Assembly: GCA_942493055.1 (NCBI GenBank)
Contig: OW818680.1
Coordinates: 3,038,001 to 3,102,000, forward strand
DNA: 64,000 bases
Direction of reading: 5' to 3'
Source: CAIZQW01 sp942493055
GTDB taxonomy: Bacteria > Verrucomicrobiota > Kiritimatiellia > RFP12 > UBA1067
Each line of letters opens with the position of its first letter. Within the stretch, counting starts at the first letter, position 1. Shown here piece after piece: positions 41,674 to 50,508 of the stretch. The notes below the pieces were generated by a model. It was given only the letters and a program-made list of their open reading frames with translations. It searched no databases and was not told the DNA's origin. Made by a program: the position numbers and the translations under genes.

Positions 41674-42912
41674 TCAGTTTATTCCCGGTACCCCGGGCGG
41701 CGGAACAAAATCGATCGGCGGTTTGCCCGTGGATGGGCGCGTGAACTTCTCGCCGTACGCCGTGAAACCAGGAACGAAGCCCCCATTTGACAGGAAGAAC
41801 TGTCCAGCCTCAACGCCCATGAAGCGGTCGAGCCGGTCGCTCTTCCCCGTGCCGTCATGGCTGAAGCTGGCGCTCGTCACTTCGTGCCAGCGGCCATCGT
41901 CCGTGCGGATCCATTGATTGCCAAACAGCGCCTTGCGCTGGAAATTCCCCGTTCCGCCAAAGTCCTCATTGAAGCTGTAGAGCCCCTTCAGCCAGCCGCC
42001 GTCTTTCGGCGCCTTCCAGCTCGAAATCAACATCCACGCCTTCTTCTCCGGATGGAACCAGTAACCGGCATTGATCGTGTGCGTCGCATCGACCGGCTGG
42101 GCCGTCACGATGAAGCGCTGGCGTTCCCCGGTCTTCCACGGGTAGACGAGATGGCTGTGTCCGCCTGTGCCCTCATGGCCGAAATCGCCGGTATACACAC
42201 CCTCGCCCTTGGCCATGAGCGATGTGCGGTCCGCGGCTCCCACTTTATTGCGGTCGATCGCCTCGCCGCCGCTGTCCCAGACGCTGAAAATGATCCGGCG
42301 CTCCGTCGGGCTGTTGACCTGCATCCCGAAATAGCCGCGATGCCAGCCTGTCGCCATGTAGTACGACGGCACCGGATCCTCGACCGCCGTGACCTCGCAA
42401 TAAAAAGCCCCCACGTTCGCGCCTGCCGGAATCGGATAACTCAGATGCACCGAGGCGGCGTTCCGCCGAGGCTTGAGATTGAAGTGCGCATCCTGAACCG
42501 CCGGCCCGCTGAGCACCAGCGCCTCGATCCCGGCCAAGGAGCCGCCAGCCAACTCCAGCGCAAACCGCTGAAAGCCCGGCTTCTCAATGCTGAACGCGCC
42601 AAAACTGGCCTGTCCATCCTTCGCTTCCGCCGTGCGGGTCTGCCCCGCGATTGTCAGGCGGAGTTTCGCGCTGTCGTTGGAATTGTTCATCGCGACGGTA
42701 CAGGTCAAGACGCCGTTGCTCCTGATCAACCCGTACCAGACCACCTTCTGCGCCGGATCGCTCCAGCCCGTGATCCCCGCCTTTTCAGAAATATGCGCTT
42801 TCCCCTCTCGCGGTTCAAGATAGGCTGTGAAGGCGGGCACACGTAATTCCGCCACTGCGGAAAAGAGCGGACAGACAAAGAAAAGACCGAAGCGTATAAA
42901 ATTTGTTTTCAT
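41674..42912 (-). CDS. Exported DUF5077/DUF3472 domain protein
   Basis: 412 residues with a signal peptide (MKTNFIRFGLFFVCPLFSAVA). The N-terminal part (about 30-145) fits DUF5077: KVVWYGLIRSNGVLTCTVAM. The rest fits DUF3472: AFYCEVTAVEDPVPSYYMATGW, HRGYFGMQVNSPTERRIIFS, VWDSGGEA, GEGGHSHLVYPWKTGE-like phrase (here GTGGHSHLVYPWKTGE), AGYWFHPEKKAWMLISSW and GNQWIRTDDGRWHEV. This pairing is common in PVC and Bacteroidetes glycan loci; its activity is not established. The stop is close to a sequence (tttattcccggtaccccggg) that recurs at about 43350 just before the FAD oxidoreductase promoter. Confidence 0.88.
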   Translation of the reverse strand: MKTNFIRFGLFFVCPLFSAVAELRVPAFTAYLEPREGKAHISEKAGITGWSDPAQKVVWYGLIRSNGVLTCTVAMNNSNDSAKLRLTIAGQTRTAEAKDGQASFGAFSIEKPGFQRFALELAGGSLAGIEALVLSGPAVQDAHFNLKPRRNAASVHLSYPIPAGANVGAFYCEVTAVEDPVPSYYMATGWHRGYFGMQVNSPTERRIIFSVWDSGGEAIDRNKVGAADRTSLMAKGEGVYTGDFGHEGTGGHSHLVYPWKTGERQRFIVTAQPVDATHTINAGYWFHPEKKAWMLISSWKAPKDGGWLKGLYSFNEDFGGTGNFQRKALFGNQWIRTDDGRWHEVTSASFSHDGTGKSDRLDRFMGVEAGQFFLSNGGFVPGFTAYGEKFTRPSTGKPPIDFVPPPGVPGIN

Positions 42913-43240
42913 AGATTTTGGAAGTTAACCGAATACGGCTGAAAAAGTCAAGTGCACATTCGGGGGCAACCAGCCCCAGACGCTTGTCTCTAACTTGATT
43001 TGATTTAACCGCAAAGAACACAAAGATCTCAAAGATCAACTTCTAAATGCTTTGCTTTGCAATCAGATGAACAACTCTTTTCTGCGTGTTCTATGCGTTC
43101 TTTGCGGTAAAAATTCTCAATCCGTATCAATCCGCGCAATCCGTAGCTAAAAGTTACCAATTCGTTTGTTCGCGGCGCAGCCCGCGCGGGGGGCTTGTCT
43201 GTAACTTGGCCAGTTTGTCACACTTAAGTCGTGTTGAAAA
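42913..43240. other. Intergenic region with repeat R2 copy 3
   Basis: No gene seen. It holds the 5' flank of the DUF3472-type gene, repeat R2 copy 3 (43005-43157, listed separately), and the words cccgcgcggggggcttgtct and gtaacttggccag, related to tttattcccggta-type sequence near 43350. Confidence 0.5.
43005..43157. repeat. Dispersed repeat R2, copy 3
   Basis: Same orientation as 3036-3177: ttaaccgcaaagaacacaaa to gtagctaaaagttac, with an extra 'tccgtatcaa' unit. The preceding taacttgatt is also shared with copy 2. The ends pair as in copies 1 and 2. Confidence 0.8.
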
Positions 43241-43299
43241 AGGTAGGGCATGGGTCTCCGACCCTGCCGCGGCGCGTTCGGAGAACGTTGCCCTACCAT
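43241..43299. repeat. Hairpin R8b
   Basis: GGTAGGGCA and TGCCCTACC form the base of a hairpin around tgggtctccgaccctgccgc and following bases. It resembles R8a at its base and lies upstream of the FAD oxidoreductase promoter. Confidence 0.65.
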
Positions 43300-43406
43300 T
43301 TTTATTCGCGTGGTTCGCATCATTCAATGCAAAAAAAATTTACCAGTCGGTTTATTCCCGGTACCCCCGGGCGGCGGGCTTGCCTGTAATTGCTATCACG
43401 AACCAG

Positions 43407-43435
43407 TGGACAACACCGTCAATTTCAGATATAGT
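43407..43435 (+). promoter_or_regulatory. Sigma-70-type promoter of the FAD oxidoreductase gene
   Basis: TGGACA (43407-43412) and TATAGT (43430-43435) are spaced by 17 bp, about 30 bp before the start codon at 43466. The RBS AAAGGGGG follows. Confidence 0.62.
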
Positions 43436-43465
43436 TTTGAACATATTTGAAAGGGGGATCGGAAT

Positions 43466-45244
43466 ATGCTTATCAACAACACGGTACGGGCTATCATCTT
43501 CGGCATGCTGGGCATCGCTTGCCTTCCACTTCAGGCAGCGGTACAGGTCCTGGTCGAGGCAGAGAGCTTCAAGGAAAAAGGCGGCTGGGTGGTTGATCAG
43601 CAGTTCACAGACTCCATGGGCTCCTCCTACCTCCTCGCGCATGGCATGGGCAAGCCCGTCGCTGATGCGAAGACCTCTGTCGCCTTCCCCGCCAAAGGCA
43701 GCTATACCCTCTGGGTGCGCACAAAAAACTGGAAGCCCGGCAACTGGGAAGCGCCCGGCCGCTTCAAAGTCGCCATCAACGGCAAGACCCTCGAGACCGT
43801 CTTCGGAACCATCCCGGCCTGGACCTGGCAGAAGGCCGGAAGTGTTGAGATCAGCGCCACACCCTGCGAGGTCGCGCTGAAGGACCTGACAGGCTTTGAC
43901 GGACGCTGCGACGCGCTCTTCTTCACCCAGGATGCAACATTCGAGCCGCCCAATGACCTCAAGACCCTGCGCGCTTGGCGCGACACCTTGCTCAATATGC
44001 CCTCTGAGCCCAAGACTGCGGAAACGTTCGACCTCGTCGTCGTCGGGGGCGGCATCGCCGGCTGCGCCGCCAGTCTCGCGGCTGAAAAGCAGGGGCTCTC
44101 CGTCGCGCTCATCCACGACCGCCCCCTCCTTGGCGGTTGCGCCAGCAGCGAGGTGCGCGTCCACACCATCGGCATCTCAGGCAAGAGCGAAGAGATCCTC
44201 AAAGGCATTGATTCCAAGCACTGGCCCAACGGCTCCGCAGAGTCCATCCCGGACACCCTCAAGCGCCACAAGACGATGGATGCGGCCAAGGGCGTGAAGC
44301 AGTTCCTGGGCTGGCGCGCCTACGGAACCGTCATGGAGGGCAAGCGGATTGTGGCTGTTGACGCGCGGCACATCGAGACCGGCGAGATACGCCGCTTCAA
44401 AGCCCCTGTCTTCATCGACAGCACCGGCGACGGCTGGGTCGGCTTCTGGGCCGGTGCGGAATATCGTTACGGACGCGAAGCAGCGGATGAATTTAACGAA
44501 GCCTGGGAGAAATATGGCGACTTCTGGTCTCCGAAGAAACCGGACAAGCGCATCATGGGCACCTCGGTCCTCTGGAACTCGAAAAAAGAGGAGACGCCCT
44601 CGACCTTCCCCGAAATCCCCTGGGCCATGGATGTGGCCAAGGACAAAGTGGCGGTCAACGGCGAGTGGTACTGGGAGTATTCCGCCGACCACCTGAGCCA
44701 GCTCGATGACGCCGAGACGATCCGCGACCATCTGCTCTGCGCCATCTTTGGCGCCTTCAGCAATGCGAAGCGCGACCCCAAGAACGCCAACCTGTCGCTC
44801 GCCTTTGTCGCCTACGTGGGCGGCAAGCGCGAATCGCGCCGCCTCATGGGAGACTACATCTTCACCATGCAAGATGCGGTCTCGGGCACCAATTTCGTGG
44901 ACAGCGTGGCGGAAGAGACCCGCGAACTCGATGTGCACGTCCAGAAGAGCTATTGGAAGGGCGAGCCGTACGACTATCTCTCCCATGCGCTCTTCATGAA
45001 GACGCCCCGGTACTATATCCCCTTCCGGGCGCTCTACTCCAAGAACATCCCCAACCTGATGATGGCGGGCCGCTGCTTCAGCTGCTCACATGTCGGACTC
45101 GGCGGACCGCGCGTCATGAAGACGACAGGGCAGATGGGCGTCGCCACCGGCACTGCCGCCTCGCTCTGCAAGAAATACAAGACCGACCCGCGTACCGTCG
45201 GCGAAAAACATATCACTGAACTCCGCACCCTCATCGGCTACTAA
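43466..45244 (+). CDS. Exported FAD-dependent oxidoreductase with N-terminal carbohydrate-binding-like domain
   Basis: 592 residues with a signal peptide (MLINNTVRAIIFGMLGIACLPLQA). Residues 25-165 form a CBM-like beta domain (VQVLVEAESFKEKGGWVVD; KGSYTLWVRTKNW). The FAD-binding Rossmann fold begins at about 187: FDLVVVGGGIAGCAASLAAE (GxGxxG), then GCASSEVRVHTIG, a family signature of the FAD_oxidored group (PF12831). DSTGDGWVGFWAGAEYRYG and the C-terminal NLMMAGRCFSCSHVGLGGPR complete the FAD site. Members in glycan loci are thought to oxidise sugars. It has its own promoter and ends at a repeat that starts on the base after its stop codon. Confidence 0.9.
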   Translation: MLINNTVRAIIFGMLGIACLPLQAAVQVLVEAESFKEKGGWVVDQQFTDSMGSSYLLAHGMGKPVADAKTSVAFPAKGSYTLWVRTKNWKPGNWEAPGRFKVAINGKTLETVFGTIPAWTWQKAGSVEISATPCEVALKDLTGFDGRCDALFFTQDATFEPPNDLKTLRAWRDTLLNMPSEPKTAETFDLVVVGGGIAGCAASLAAEKQGLSVALIHDRPLLGGCASSEVRVHTIGISGKSEEILKGIDSKHWPNGSAESIPDTLKRHKTMDAAKGVKQFLGWRAYGTVMEGKRIVAVDARHIETGEIRRFKAPVFIDSTGDGWVGFWAGAEYRYGREAADEFNEAWEKYGDFWSPKKPDKRIMGTSVLWNSKKEETPSTFPEIPWAMDVAKDKVAVNGEWYWEYSADHLSQLDDAETIRDHLLCAIFGAFSNAKRDPKNANLSLAFVAYVGGKRESRRLMGDYIFTMQDAVSGTNFVDSVAEETRELDVHVQKSYWKGEPYDYLSHALFMKTPRYYIPFRALYSKNIPNLMMAGRCFSCSHVGLGGPRVMKTTGQMGVATGTAASLCKKYKTDPRTVGEKHITELRTLIGY

Positions 45245-45288
45245 CTTAAACGTTAAGAGTTAAGCGTTGGACGTTAAACGTTATTTTT
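45245..45288. repeat. Repeat R3 filling a convergent gene gap
   Basis: cttaaacgttaagagttaag and cgttggacgttaaacgtta occupy the whole 45-bp gap between the stop codons at 45244 and 45290, followed by a T run (tttttttc). It could act as a terminator for the plus-strand gene. Confidence 0.75.
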
Positions 45289-45289
45289 T

Positions 45290-46435
45290 TCAGGCGAGTT
45301 GAGTCGGCTCTTGCAACTGGAGGAGCCAGAGCTTGAAGAAGGGATCAGCAACCTCGTAGACATGCTCCTGTTTTTCGATATGCCCTTGTTCGAGCAACTG
45401 TTTTACGGCACTGTTGATGCTCGAAGAGACCGGCAAATGGTATCGCTGCCGATAGGCTTGTGAAAACCGCAGAGTACCTTCAGCAGCCAGGGCATGGATA
45501 AGCTTTCGCTGATTGACGGATAAGCGTCCGAAATGCTCTTCATAAAGATCAGATTTGAGGCTGGCTATGTTGCGACATGCGTCTCGCACATCCCCTTCGG
45601 AAAGAGCCTGTTTGGAGCTGTCAACCATCTGCTGAAAAAGCTCAGAGGCAAGAAACTGGATATAATAAGGGATGTTTGCAGCTTCCTGGACGATGCTTTC
45701 CGCAGACGCTTTAGAAAGCGTTATTCCCGCGTCTGAAAAGCGGTTTTGAACAAAGACAACGCTCTCTCCAAATGGCGGTTTGCCCAACGACAAGGTTTTT
45801 GCCGACTGATAAAAAGGGCGCGACCGTTTGGAAAACATCTGTTGCAAGAGATGCGTTTTGCTCCCCAAGAAAAGATACGTCACCTGGCGGTGCTGCTGCA
45901 TGCAACTCCTGAAAATGCGCTCAAGCGGAAAATGGTCGGAAAAGACCTCGATCTCTTGAAATTCATCGAGGATGACGACCATGCGTCCCTGTTTCGCGCT
46001 CAACCGCTCGGGTAAATCGAACACGTTGGAAATCATCTCAGCGGTCAGTTGGTTCGGAGAGAAATCCAGCACCAGTTCCGGCTTGCCTTGGTCATCCAAG
46101 GAGACTTGGGGACGCAGCCGTTTCACCCATTCCATGACCTGCTGAAATCCTTTTTCGAGAAGAGAAGCCTGACGCTGATAAATGTTGCGCGCATACTGAC
46201 GAATGAAGTCATCAACGGAACAAGTTCGCATCAAATCCATGTAGACACAGGGTATGCCCTTATGTTCAAGTTCCTGCATCACTTTCATCACTAGCGATGA
46301 TTTGCCGTAGCGGCGGGGTGCATAGACCACGACATTGTTGCCGCCGCTGACGGTGGACAGGATGGTTGAAAAGGGTTCTTCCCTGTCATAGAACTGCTGG
46401 TCCCGAACAATTTTCCCATAACTAAAAGGATTCAT
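45290..46435 (-). CDS. AAA-type ATPase (archaeal ATPase family) with C-terminal winged helix
   Basis: 381 residues; GGGGGTGATCC precedes the start at 46435. Walker A is APRRYGKSSLV and Walker B is MVVILDEFQEI. VTYLFLGSKTHLLQQMF fits the sensor-1 region of the PF01637-type ATPases. The C-terminal 80 residues read as a winged helix (LSVNQRKLIHALAAEG; SINSAVKQLLEQGHIEKQE; VADPFFKLWLL). These ATPases are common in archaea and in bacteria with large genomes, often in variable regions, with unknown cellular role. It is divergent from another AAA-type gene at 46736 across a 300-bp gap with an inverted repeat. Confidence 0.9.
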   Translation of the reverse strand: MNPFSYGKIVRDQQFYDREEPFSTILSTVSGGNNVVVYAPRRYGKSSLVMKVMQELEHKGIPCVYMDLMRTCSVDDFIRQYARNIYQRQASLLEKGFQQVMEWVKRLRPQVSLDDQGKPELVLDFSPNQLTAEMISNVFDLPERLSAKQGRMVVILDEFQEIEVFSDHFPLERIFRSCMQQHRQVTYLFLGSKTHLLQQMFSKRSRPFYQSAKTLSLGKPPFGESVVFVQNRFSDAGITLSKASAESIVQEAANIPYYIQFLASELFQQMVDSSKQALSEGDVRDACRNIASLKSDLYEEHFGRLSVNQRKLIHALAAEGTLRFSQAYRQRYHLPVSSSINSAVKQLLEQGHIEKQEHVYEVADPFFKLWLLQLQEPTQLA

Positions 46436-46490
46436 GGATCACCCCCACTGTTGAGAAAAGCTTAGCAGAACTTATGATGATCATCAATAA

Positions 46491-46533
46491 AAAACTTACG
46501 AACACCTTCGTAACGATGATCTTCGTAAGTTTT
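46491..46533. promoter_or_regulatory. Perfect 12-bp inverted repeat between divergent ATPase genes
   Basis: AAAACTTACGAA (46491-46502) and TTCGTAAGTTTT (46522-46533), with an inner TTCGTAACGA unit. It lies about 55 bp upstream of the 46435 start, so an operator or hairpin in the leader is possible. No clear promoter was recognised. Confidence 0.5.
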
Positions 46534-46549
46534 GAGTTCTATATCGAGC

Positions 46550-46629
46550 CCAATTTTTGCGGCTCAGATCAGCTTCGCCCTCCATTTTCGATACCGCTCC
46601 GCAATGGCGAGACTATGGCGAGCCGTCGC
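46550..46629. repeat. Dispersed repeat R6, copy 2 (inverted to copy 1)
   Basis: It matches the reverse complement of 7498-7586 in blocks (gcggctcagatcagcttcgc; gagactatggcgagccgtcg) with about 10-15 percent differences by eye. It lies 105 bp before the 46736 ATPase. Confidence 0.72.
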
Positions 46630-46735
46630 TTATCTTAGCGACATTCGGGCCTATCCGAAAGCAATTAACACTTGCAAAACCAAAACAAACCATTATTATA
46701 TACATCTGACGTTTAAAAAAGGGGTATGTTTTGTT

Positions 46736-48106
46736 ATGATTGCGAGAAAATCCGAGCTTTTTCTGAAAACGTGGTATGAAAAGAGCCATCGAAAGCCGCT
46801 CATCCTGCGGGGAGCCAGGCAAGTGGGCAAGTCTACGCTTGTCAGGCAATTCGCTTTGGCCTGCGGCCTGACGCTGAACGAAATCAATCTGGAAAAACAT
46901 CCAGTGCTTGATCGGGTATTCAAGAGCCTTGACATGAAGAGCATCCTGTTGGAGCTGGAAGGGCTCCTCGGAAGGAATATACGGGGTGAAAAAAACCTGC
47001 TCTTCCTCGACGAGGTGCAGGCCACCCCGCATGCGCTTGCCGCCTTGCGGTACTTCTACGAGGAATGCCCAGAACTGCCTGTCATTGCAGCCGGTTCGCT
47101 CCTGGAGTTCGCGTTGGCAAAACACGCGTTCTCCATGCCAGTGGGTCGAGTTGAATATCATCATATTGGCCCTTTAGCCTTTAGCGAATTCCTCGCGTGC
47201 ACGGAGCCGGATTTGAATCCCTGGCGCGAGGCCGCCTCCCGTTTTCAAACAGTCCCCGAAACAGCGCATCAACGACTTCTTTCAAAACTTCGTGAGTACT
47301 TTTTTGTTGGCGGCATGCCAGAGGCTGTTCAGGAATTCGTCCATTCCGGCTCCTTGTCCCACGTGCAGGAGGTGCAACGTTCCATTGCGGAAACCTATCA
47401 GGATGACTTTTCAAAATATGCGCAACAGATCGAACTCGCCAGGCTCCAGCGGGTCTTTAACCAGATACCCCGAAATATCGGTCGGAAAATTAAATATGTC
47501 AACCTCTCCCGTGAAGAGAAGGCTCGCGAAATCAAAGCCTGCATCGACTTGCTCAACCGGGCCCAGGTCTGTCAGAAAGTCGTCGCCTCCCACTGCTCGG
47601 GGACACCCCTTGCCGCTGAAGCGAATGAGGAGTCCTACAAGTTGATCTTCATGGATGTGGGAATGGTGAACTTCCTCTGCGGTGGACGCTGGAACGACCT
47701 TTCCGAGGCGACAGCGCAGACCCTCGTCAATGAAGGCCCCTTGGCAGAGCAGTTTATCGGGCAACACCTGGCGTATCTTGACAGCGGCAAGCCGCACCTT
47801 CACTATTGGATCCGCGAGGGACAGGCCAACAATGCCGAAGTGGATTACGTGGTAGCGCTCGGTTCACAGATTCTGCCAGTAGAAGTGAAAGCAGGCGCCG
47901 GCGGATCCTTGAAGTCCCTACAGCAGTTTGTGCTCGAAAAGAAGCTTCCGCGTGCGGTGCGCTTCGATTTGAATCCGTCTTCAAAAGTGTCGGTTGCCTA
48001 CCGGGCGCGCTCAGGCCAAACCTCGGAAACGGTAACCTTCGAGCTGATGTCGCTCCCACTTTATGCCGTGGAATCGTTGCCGGAACTCGATAACGCTCAA
48101 CCCTGA
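46736..48106 (+). CDS. AAA_14/DUF4143-type ATPase
   Basis: 456 residues from ATG 46736; upstream in-frame codons lie in repeat R6. Walker A is ILRGARQVGKSTLVRQFA, Walker B NLLFLDEVQA, followed by the sensor region LPVIAAGSLLEFAL and the family motif VGRVEYHHIGPLAFSEFLA. The C-terminal DUF4143 nuclease-like half has EGPLAEQFIGQHL, LHYWIREGQANNAEVDYVV and ILPVEVKAGAGGSLKSL, where E-V-D and E-V-K form a PD-(D/E)xK-like arrangement. The biological role is not established; such genes occur in many copies in some genomes and behave like mobile or selfish genes. The last codons (AACGCTCAACCC) are R3-like and R3 repeats follow. Confidence 0.92.
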   Translation: MIARKSELFLKTWYEKSHRKPLILRGARQVGKSTLVRQFALACGLTLNEINLEKHPVLDRVFKSLDMKSILLELEGLLGRNIRGEKNLLFLDEVQATPHALAALRYFYEECPELPVIAAGSLLEFALAKHAFSMPVGRVEYHHIGPLAFSEFLACTEPDLNPWREAASRFQTVPETAHQRLLSKLREYFFVGGMPEAVQEFVHSGSLSHVQEVQRSIAETYQDDFSKYAQQIELARLQRVFNQIPRNIGRKIKYVNLSREEKAREIKACIDLLNRAQVCQKVVASHCSGTPLAAEANEESYKLIFMDVGMVNFLCGGRWNDLSEATAQTLVNEGPLAEQFIGQHLAYLDSGKPHLHYWIREGQANNAEVDYVVALGSQILPVEVKAGAGGSLKSLQQFVLEKKLPRAVRFDLNPSSKVSVAYRARSGQTSETVTFELMSLPLYAVESLPELDNAQP

Positions 48107-48145
48107 AGTAAACCTCGTAAACTTAAACGCTAAGAGTTAAAACCC
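48107..48145. repeat. Repeat R3, partial
   Basis: aaacttaaacgctaagagtt follows 10 bp after the ATPase stop. It is a single-sided copy of the R3 words at 41338 and 63163. The gap to 48234 otherwise holds the 5' flank of the sulfatase with no clear promoter. Confidence 0.6.
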
Positions 48146-48234
48146 CTTTTTCGTACTGGCATGAGGCTGGATAAGGTGGTAACCTTTCATTTAATAGAAC
48201 TGGACAAACATCATAGCACATTTGGGGATTTTTT

Positions 48235-49635
48235 ATGATGAAGACAAGCAACCTGATTGCTGCGGCAATCTGTATATTGGGTGGTTCGCTCGGCTTTGCA
48301 GAAACCACGACCGCCGTTAAACCTAACATCCTGGTCATCATGACAGATCAGCAACAGGCGGGCATGCTGAGCTGCGCAGGCAACGCGACTGTGAAGACGC
48401 CCATGATGGACAGCCTCGCCGCAACAGGCGCGCGCTTTGAGCTGGCCTACTGCGCCAACCCCGTGTGCGTGCCGTCGCGTGTCAGCATGTTGACCGGGGT
48501 CATGCCCAGCCGCATCGGCATGGAAGCCAATGAGGACATGAAGAAAAGCAAGGTGTCGGCTGACATCCTGGCGAATACGATGGGCCAGCTCTTCTCAAAG
48601 GCCGGGTATGAGACGGTCTATGGCGGCAAGCAGCATGTCCCCATGTCGATAGAAGAAGCAGGCTTCAGAAATATTGAGAAGAATTCAGGGCCGAAGTTGG
48701 CCGAGACCTGCGCACAGTTTTTACGGCAGAAGCGCGACAAGCCCTTCCTGATGGTGGCCTCGTTCATCAATCCGCACGACATCTGCTTCATGGCCCTTTC
48801 GGATGCCAAAAATCCAGGCAAGATTAACGGGCCGAAACCGCTTCTCGATGCCCTGGCCCTGCCGGCAGGCATGTCGCGGGACGATTTCTTCGCCAAGGCC
48901 TGTCCCCCGCTGCCGGCCAACTACGCGATTCCGCCGGGTGAGCCTGAGGCGATCTTGGCTGCGGACACGCGAGCCTTTCGCACCTACGCACGGAAATCAT
49001 GGACCGATGAGCAGTGGCGCTTGCACCGCTGGGCTTATGCGCGGCTCACCGAGCGGGTGGACGCCGAGATCGGCGTCGTGCTGACCGCCTTGCGCGAAAC
49101 AGGACTGGATGCAAATACACTGGTTGTCTTTGTGAGCGACCATGGCGACATGGATGCCTCGCACCGCCTGGAACATAAATCCGTGCTCTATGACGAGGCC
49201 ACCCGCGTGCCGCTGATTGTCAGTTGGAAGGGTGTCACCAAGCCTGGGGTGGTTGATAAAGAGCATCTGATCTCCACAGGACAGGATCTGATTCCCACGC
49301 TGTGTGACTTTGCAGGTATCGTAGTGCCTTCATCATTGAAAGGACGTAGTGTCCGGCTGCTGGCCGAGGGTCGCACACCTTCCACCTGGAGAGATGCGCA
49401 GGTCGTCGAGAACGGCGACAGCCGCATGGTGCGCTCCGCGCGCTACAAGTATATCGTCTACGCATCGGGCGCAAATCGAGAGTTTTTAGTGGATATGAAG
49501 AGCGACCCCGGCGAGATGAAGAATCTCGCGCAGGAGCCCACACTCTCTTCAGTCTTGAAGGAACACCGCGAACTGTTGAAGTCGTGGTATCAGCAGAACA
49601 AGGAAACGCTGGATCCGCGATACATCGCGGAATAA
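48235..49635 (+). CDS. Exported sulfatase (formylglycine-dependent)
   Basis: 466 residues with a signal peptide (MMKTSNLIAAAICILGGSLGFA). Metal residues are in NILVIMTDQQQAGML, the nucleophile motif is CVPSR (Cys78) with VSMLTGVMPSR, and the second metal site is VVFVSDHGDMDASH followed by HKSVLYDEATRVPLIV. This reading order fits the type I sulfatase family with a Cys-type maturation site. The substrate is unknown. It opens a run of exported carbohydrate genes: an SGNH hydrolase (49761) and a 3-keto-disaccharide-hydrolase-type protein (50509). The stop is followed at once by repeat R4. Confidence 0.95.
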   Translation: MMKTSNLIAAAICILGGSLGFAETTTAVKPNILVIMTDQQQAGMLSCAGNATVKTPMMDSLAATGARFELAYCANPVCVPSRVSMLTGVMPSRIGMEANEDMKKSKVSADILANTMGQLFSKAGYETVYGGKQHVPMSIEEAGFRNIEKNSGPKLAETCAQFLRQKRDKPFLMVASFINPHDICFMALSDAKNPGKINGPKPLLDALALPAGMSRDDFFAKACPPLPANYAIPPGEPEAILAADTRAFRTYARKSWTDEQWRLHRWAYARLTERVDAEIGVVLTALRETGLDANTLVVFVSDHGDMDASHRLEHKSVLYDEATRVPLIVSWKGVTKPGVVDKEHLISTGQDLIPTLCDFAGIVVPSSLKGRSVRLLAEGRTPSTWRDAQVVENGDSRMVRSARYKYIVYASGANREFLVDMKSDPGEMKNLAQEPTLSSVLKEHRELLKSWYQQNKETLDPRYIAE

Positions 49636-49750
49636 TGGAATGTTGGAATTCTGGAATTGTGGGATTGTGAAACTTGAAACTCGAAACTGGTTCTGAAAAC
49701 TGATCGTCTCCCCAACATTCCATCATTCCACCGTTCCAATATTCCAATAG
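49636..49750. repeat. Inverted repeat R4 (ttggaat/attccaa words)
   Basis: Left arm tggaatgttggaattctgga with attgtggg, right arm ccccaacattccatcattcc, then accgttccaatattccaat. The centre has gaaacttgaaactcgaaact, similar to words at about 1566-1590. It begins on the base after the sulfatase stop. Confidence 0.8.
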
Positions 49751-49760
49751 AAAGAAAGGT

Positions 49761-50480
49761 ATGAAGCAGATGCAAGTCATTCATAAGTTATCACTGATCG
49801 GACTGGGGTTGCTGGCAGGGGTGAGCGTGCAGGCAGGGGAGCTTCAGGCGATGCCCGCGTTCAGCGAAAATGCGCGCATTTTATTTCAAGGTGACTCGAT
49901 CACCGACGGCAATCGCGGGCGCAGCGCCGACCCCAACCATATTCTCGGGCATGGCTACTGTTTTATCATCGCCGCACAATACGGAGCGCAGTTTCCAGAG
50001 AAAAAGCTGACCTTCATGAACCGGGGCATCAGCGGCAACACGGTCTCGAACCTGCAAGCCCGCTGGCAGAAGGACACCCTGGATCTCAAACCGGACGTTC
50101 TGAGCATTCTGATCGGAATCAACGACGGACGCAAAGTGCCGCTGGAGCAGTATGAGCAGGTGTATGACAAACTGTTGACCGAGACGAAAGCCGCTCTTCC
50201 GAACATCAAGTTCGTGCTCTGCGAGCCCTTCTACCTGCCCAAAGGCGGGCATATGGAAAGCGATGCGCGCGATCAGGATGTCAAGAAGCGCCAGGTGATT
50301 GTGGCCAAGCTGGCGGAGAAACATCATGCGGCATTGGTCAAGCTTCAGCAGGTCTTCGATGAGGCCTGCACGCGCGCGCCTGCCGAGTACTGGATTTGGG
50401 ACAGCGTGCATCCAACCTACTCGGGACACCAGCTCATGGCAGACGCATGGGTCAAAACCGTCAGTCAGTTTTACAAATAA
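49761..50480 (+). CDS. Exported SGNH/GDSL hydrolase
   Basis: 239 residues with a signal peptide (LSLIGLGLLAGVSVQAG). Block I ILFQGDSITDGNRGR is a canonical GDSI motif, block II FMNRGISGNTVSNL, block III SILIGINDGRK (GxND), block V WDSVHPTYSGHQLMADAW (D-x-x-H). All four catalytic blocks are present, so it is probably an active acetyl esterase of the rhamnogalacturonan-acetylesterase-like type; the substrate is inferred from the neighbourhood. GAAAGG lies just upstream of the ATG. It is 28 bp ahead of the DUF1080-type gene, so they probably form an operon. Confidence 0.94.
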   Translation: MKQMQVIHKLSLIGLGLLAGVSVQAGELQAMPAFSENARILFQGDSITDGNRGRSADPNHILGHGYCFIIAAQYGAQFPEKKLTFMNRGISGNTVSNLQARWQKDTLDLKPDVLSILIGINDGRKVPLEQYEQVYDKLLTETKAALPNIKFVLCEPFYLPKGGHMESDARDQDVKKRQVIVAKLAEKHHAALVKLQQVFDEACTRAPAEYWIWDSVHPTYSGHQLMADAWVKTVSQFYK

Positions 50481-50508
50481 CCAACACCATGAACAAAGAA
50501 GGAGACAC

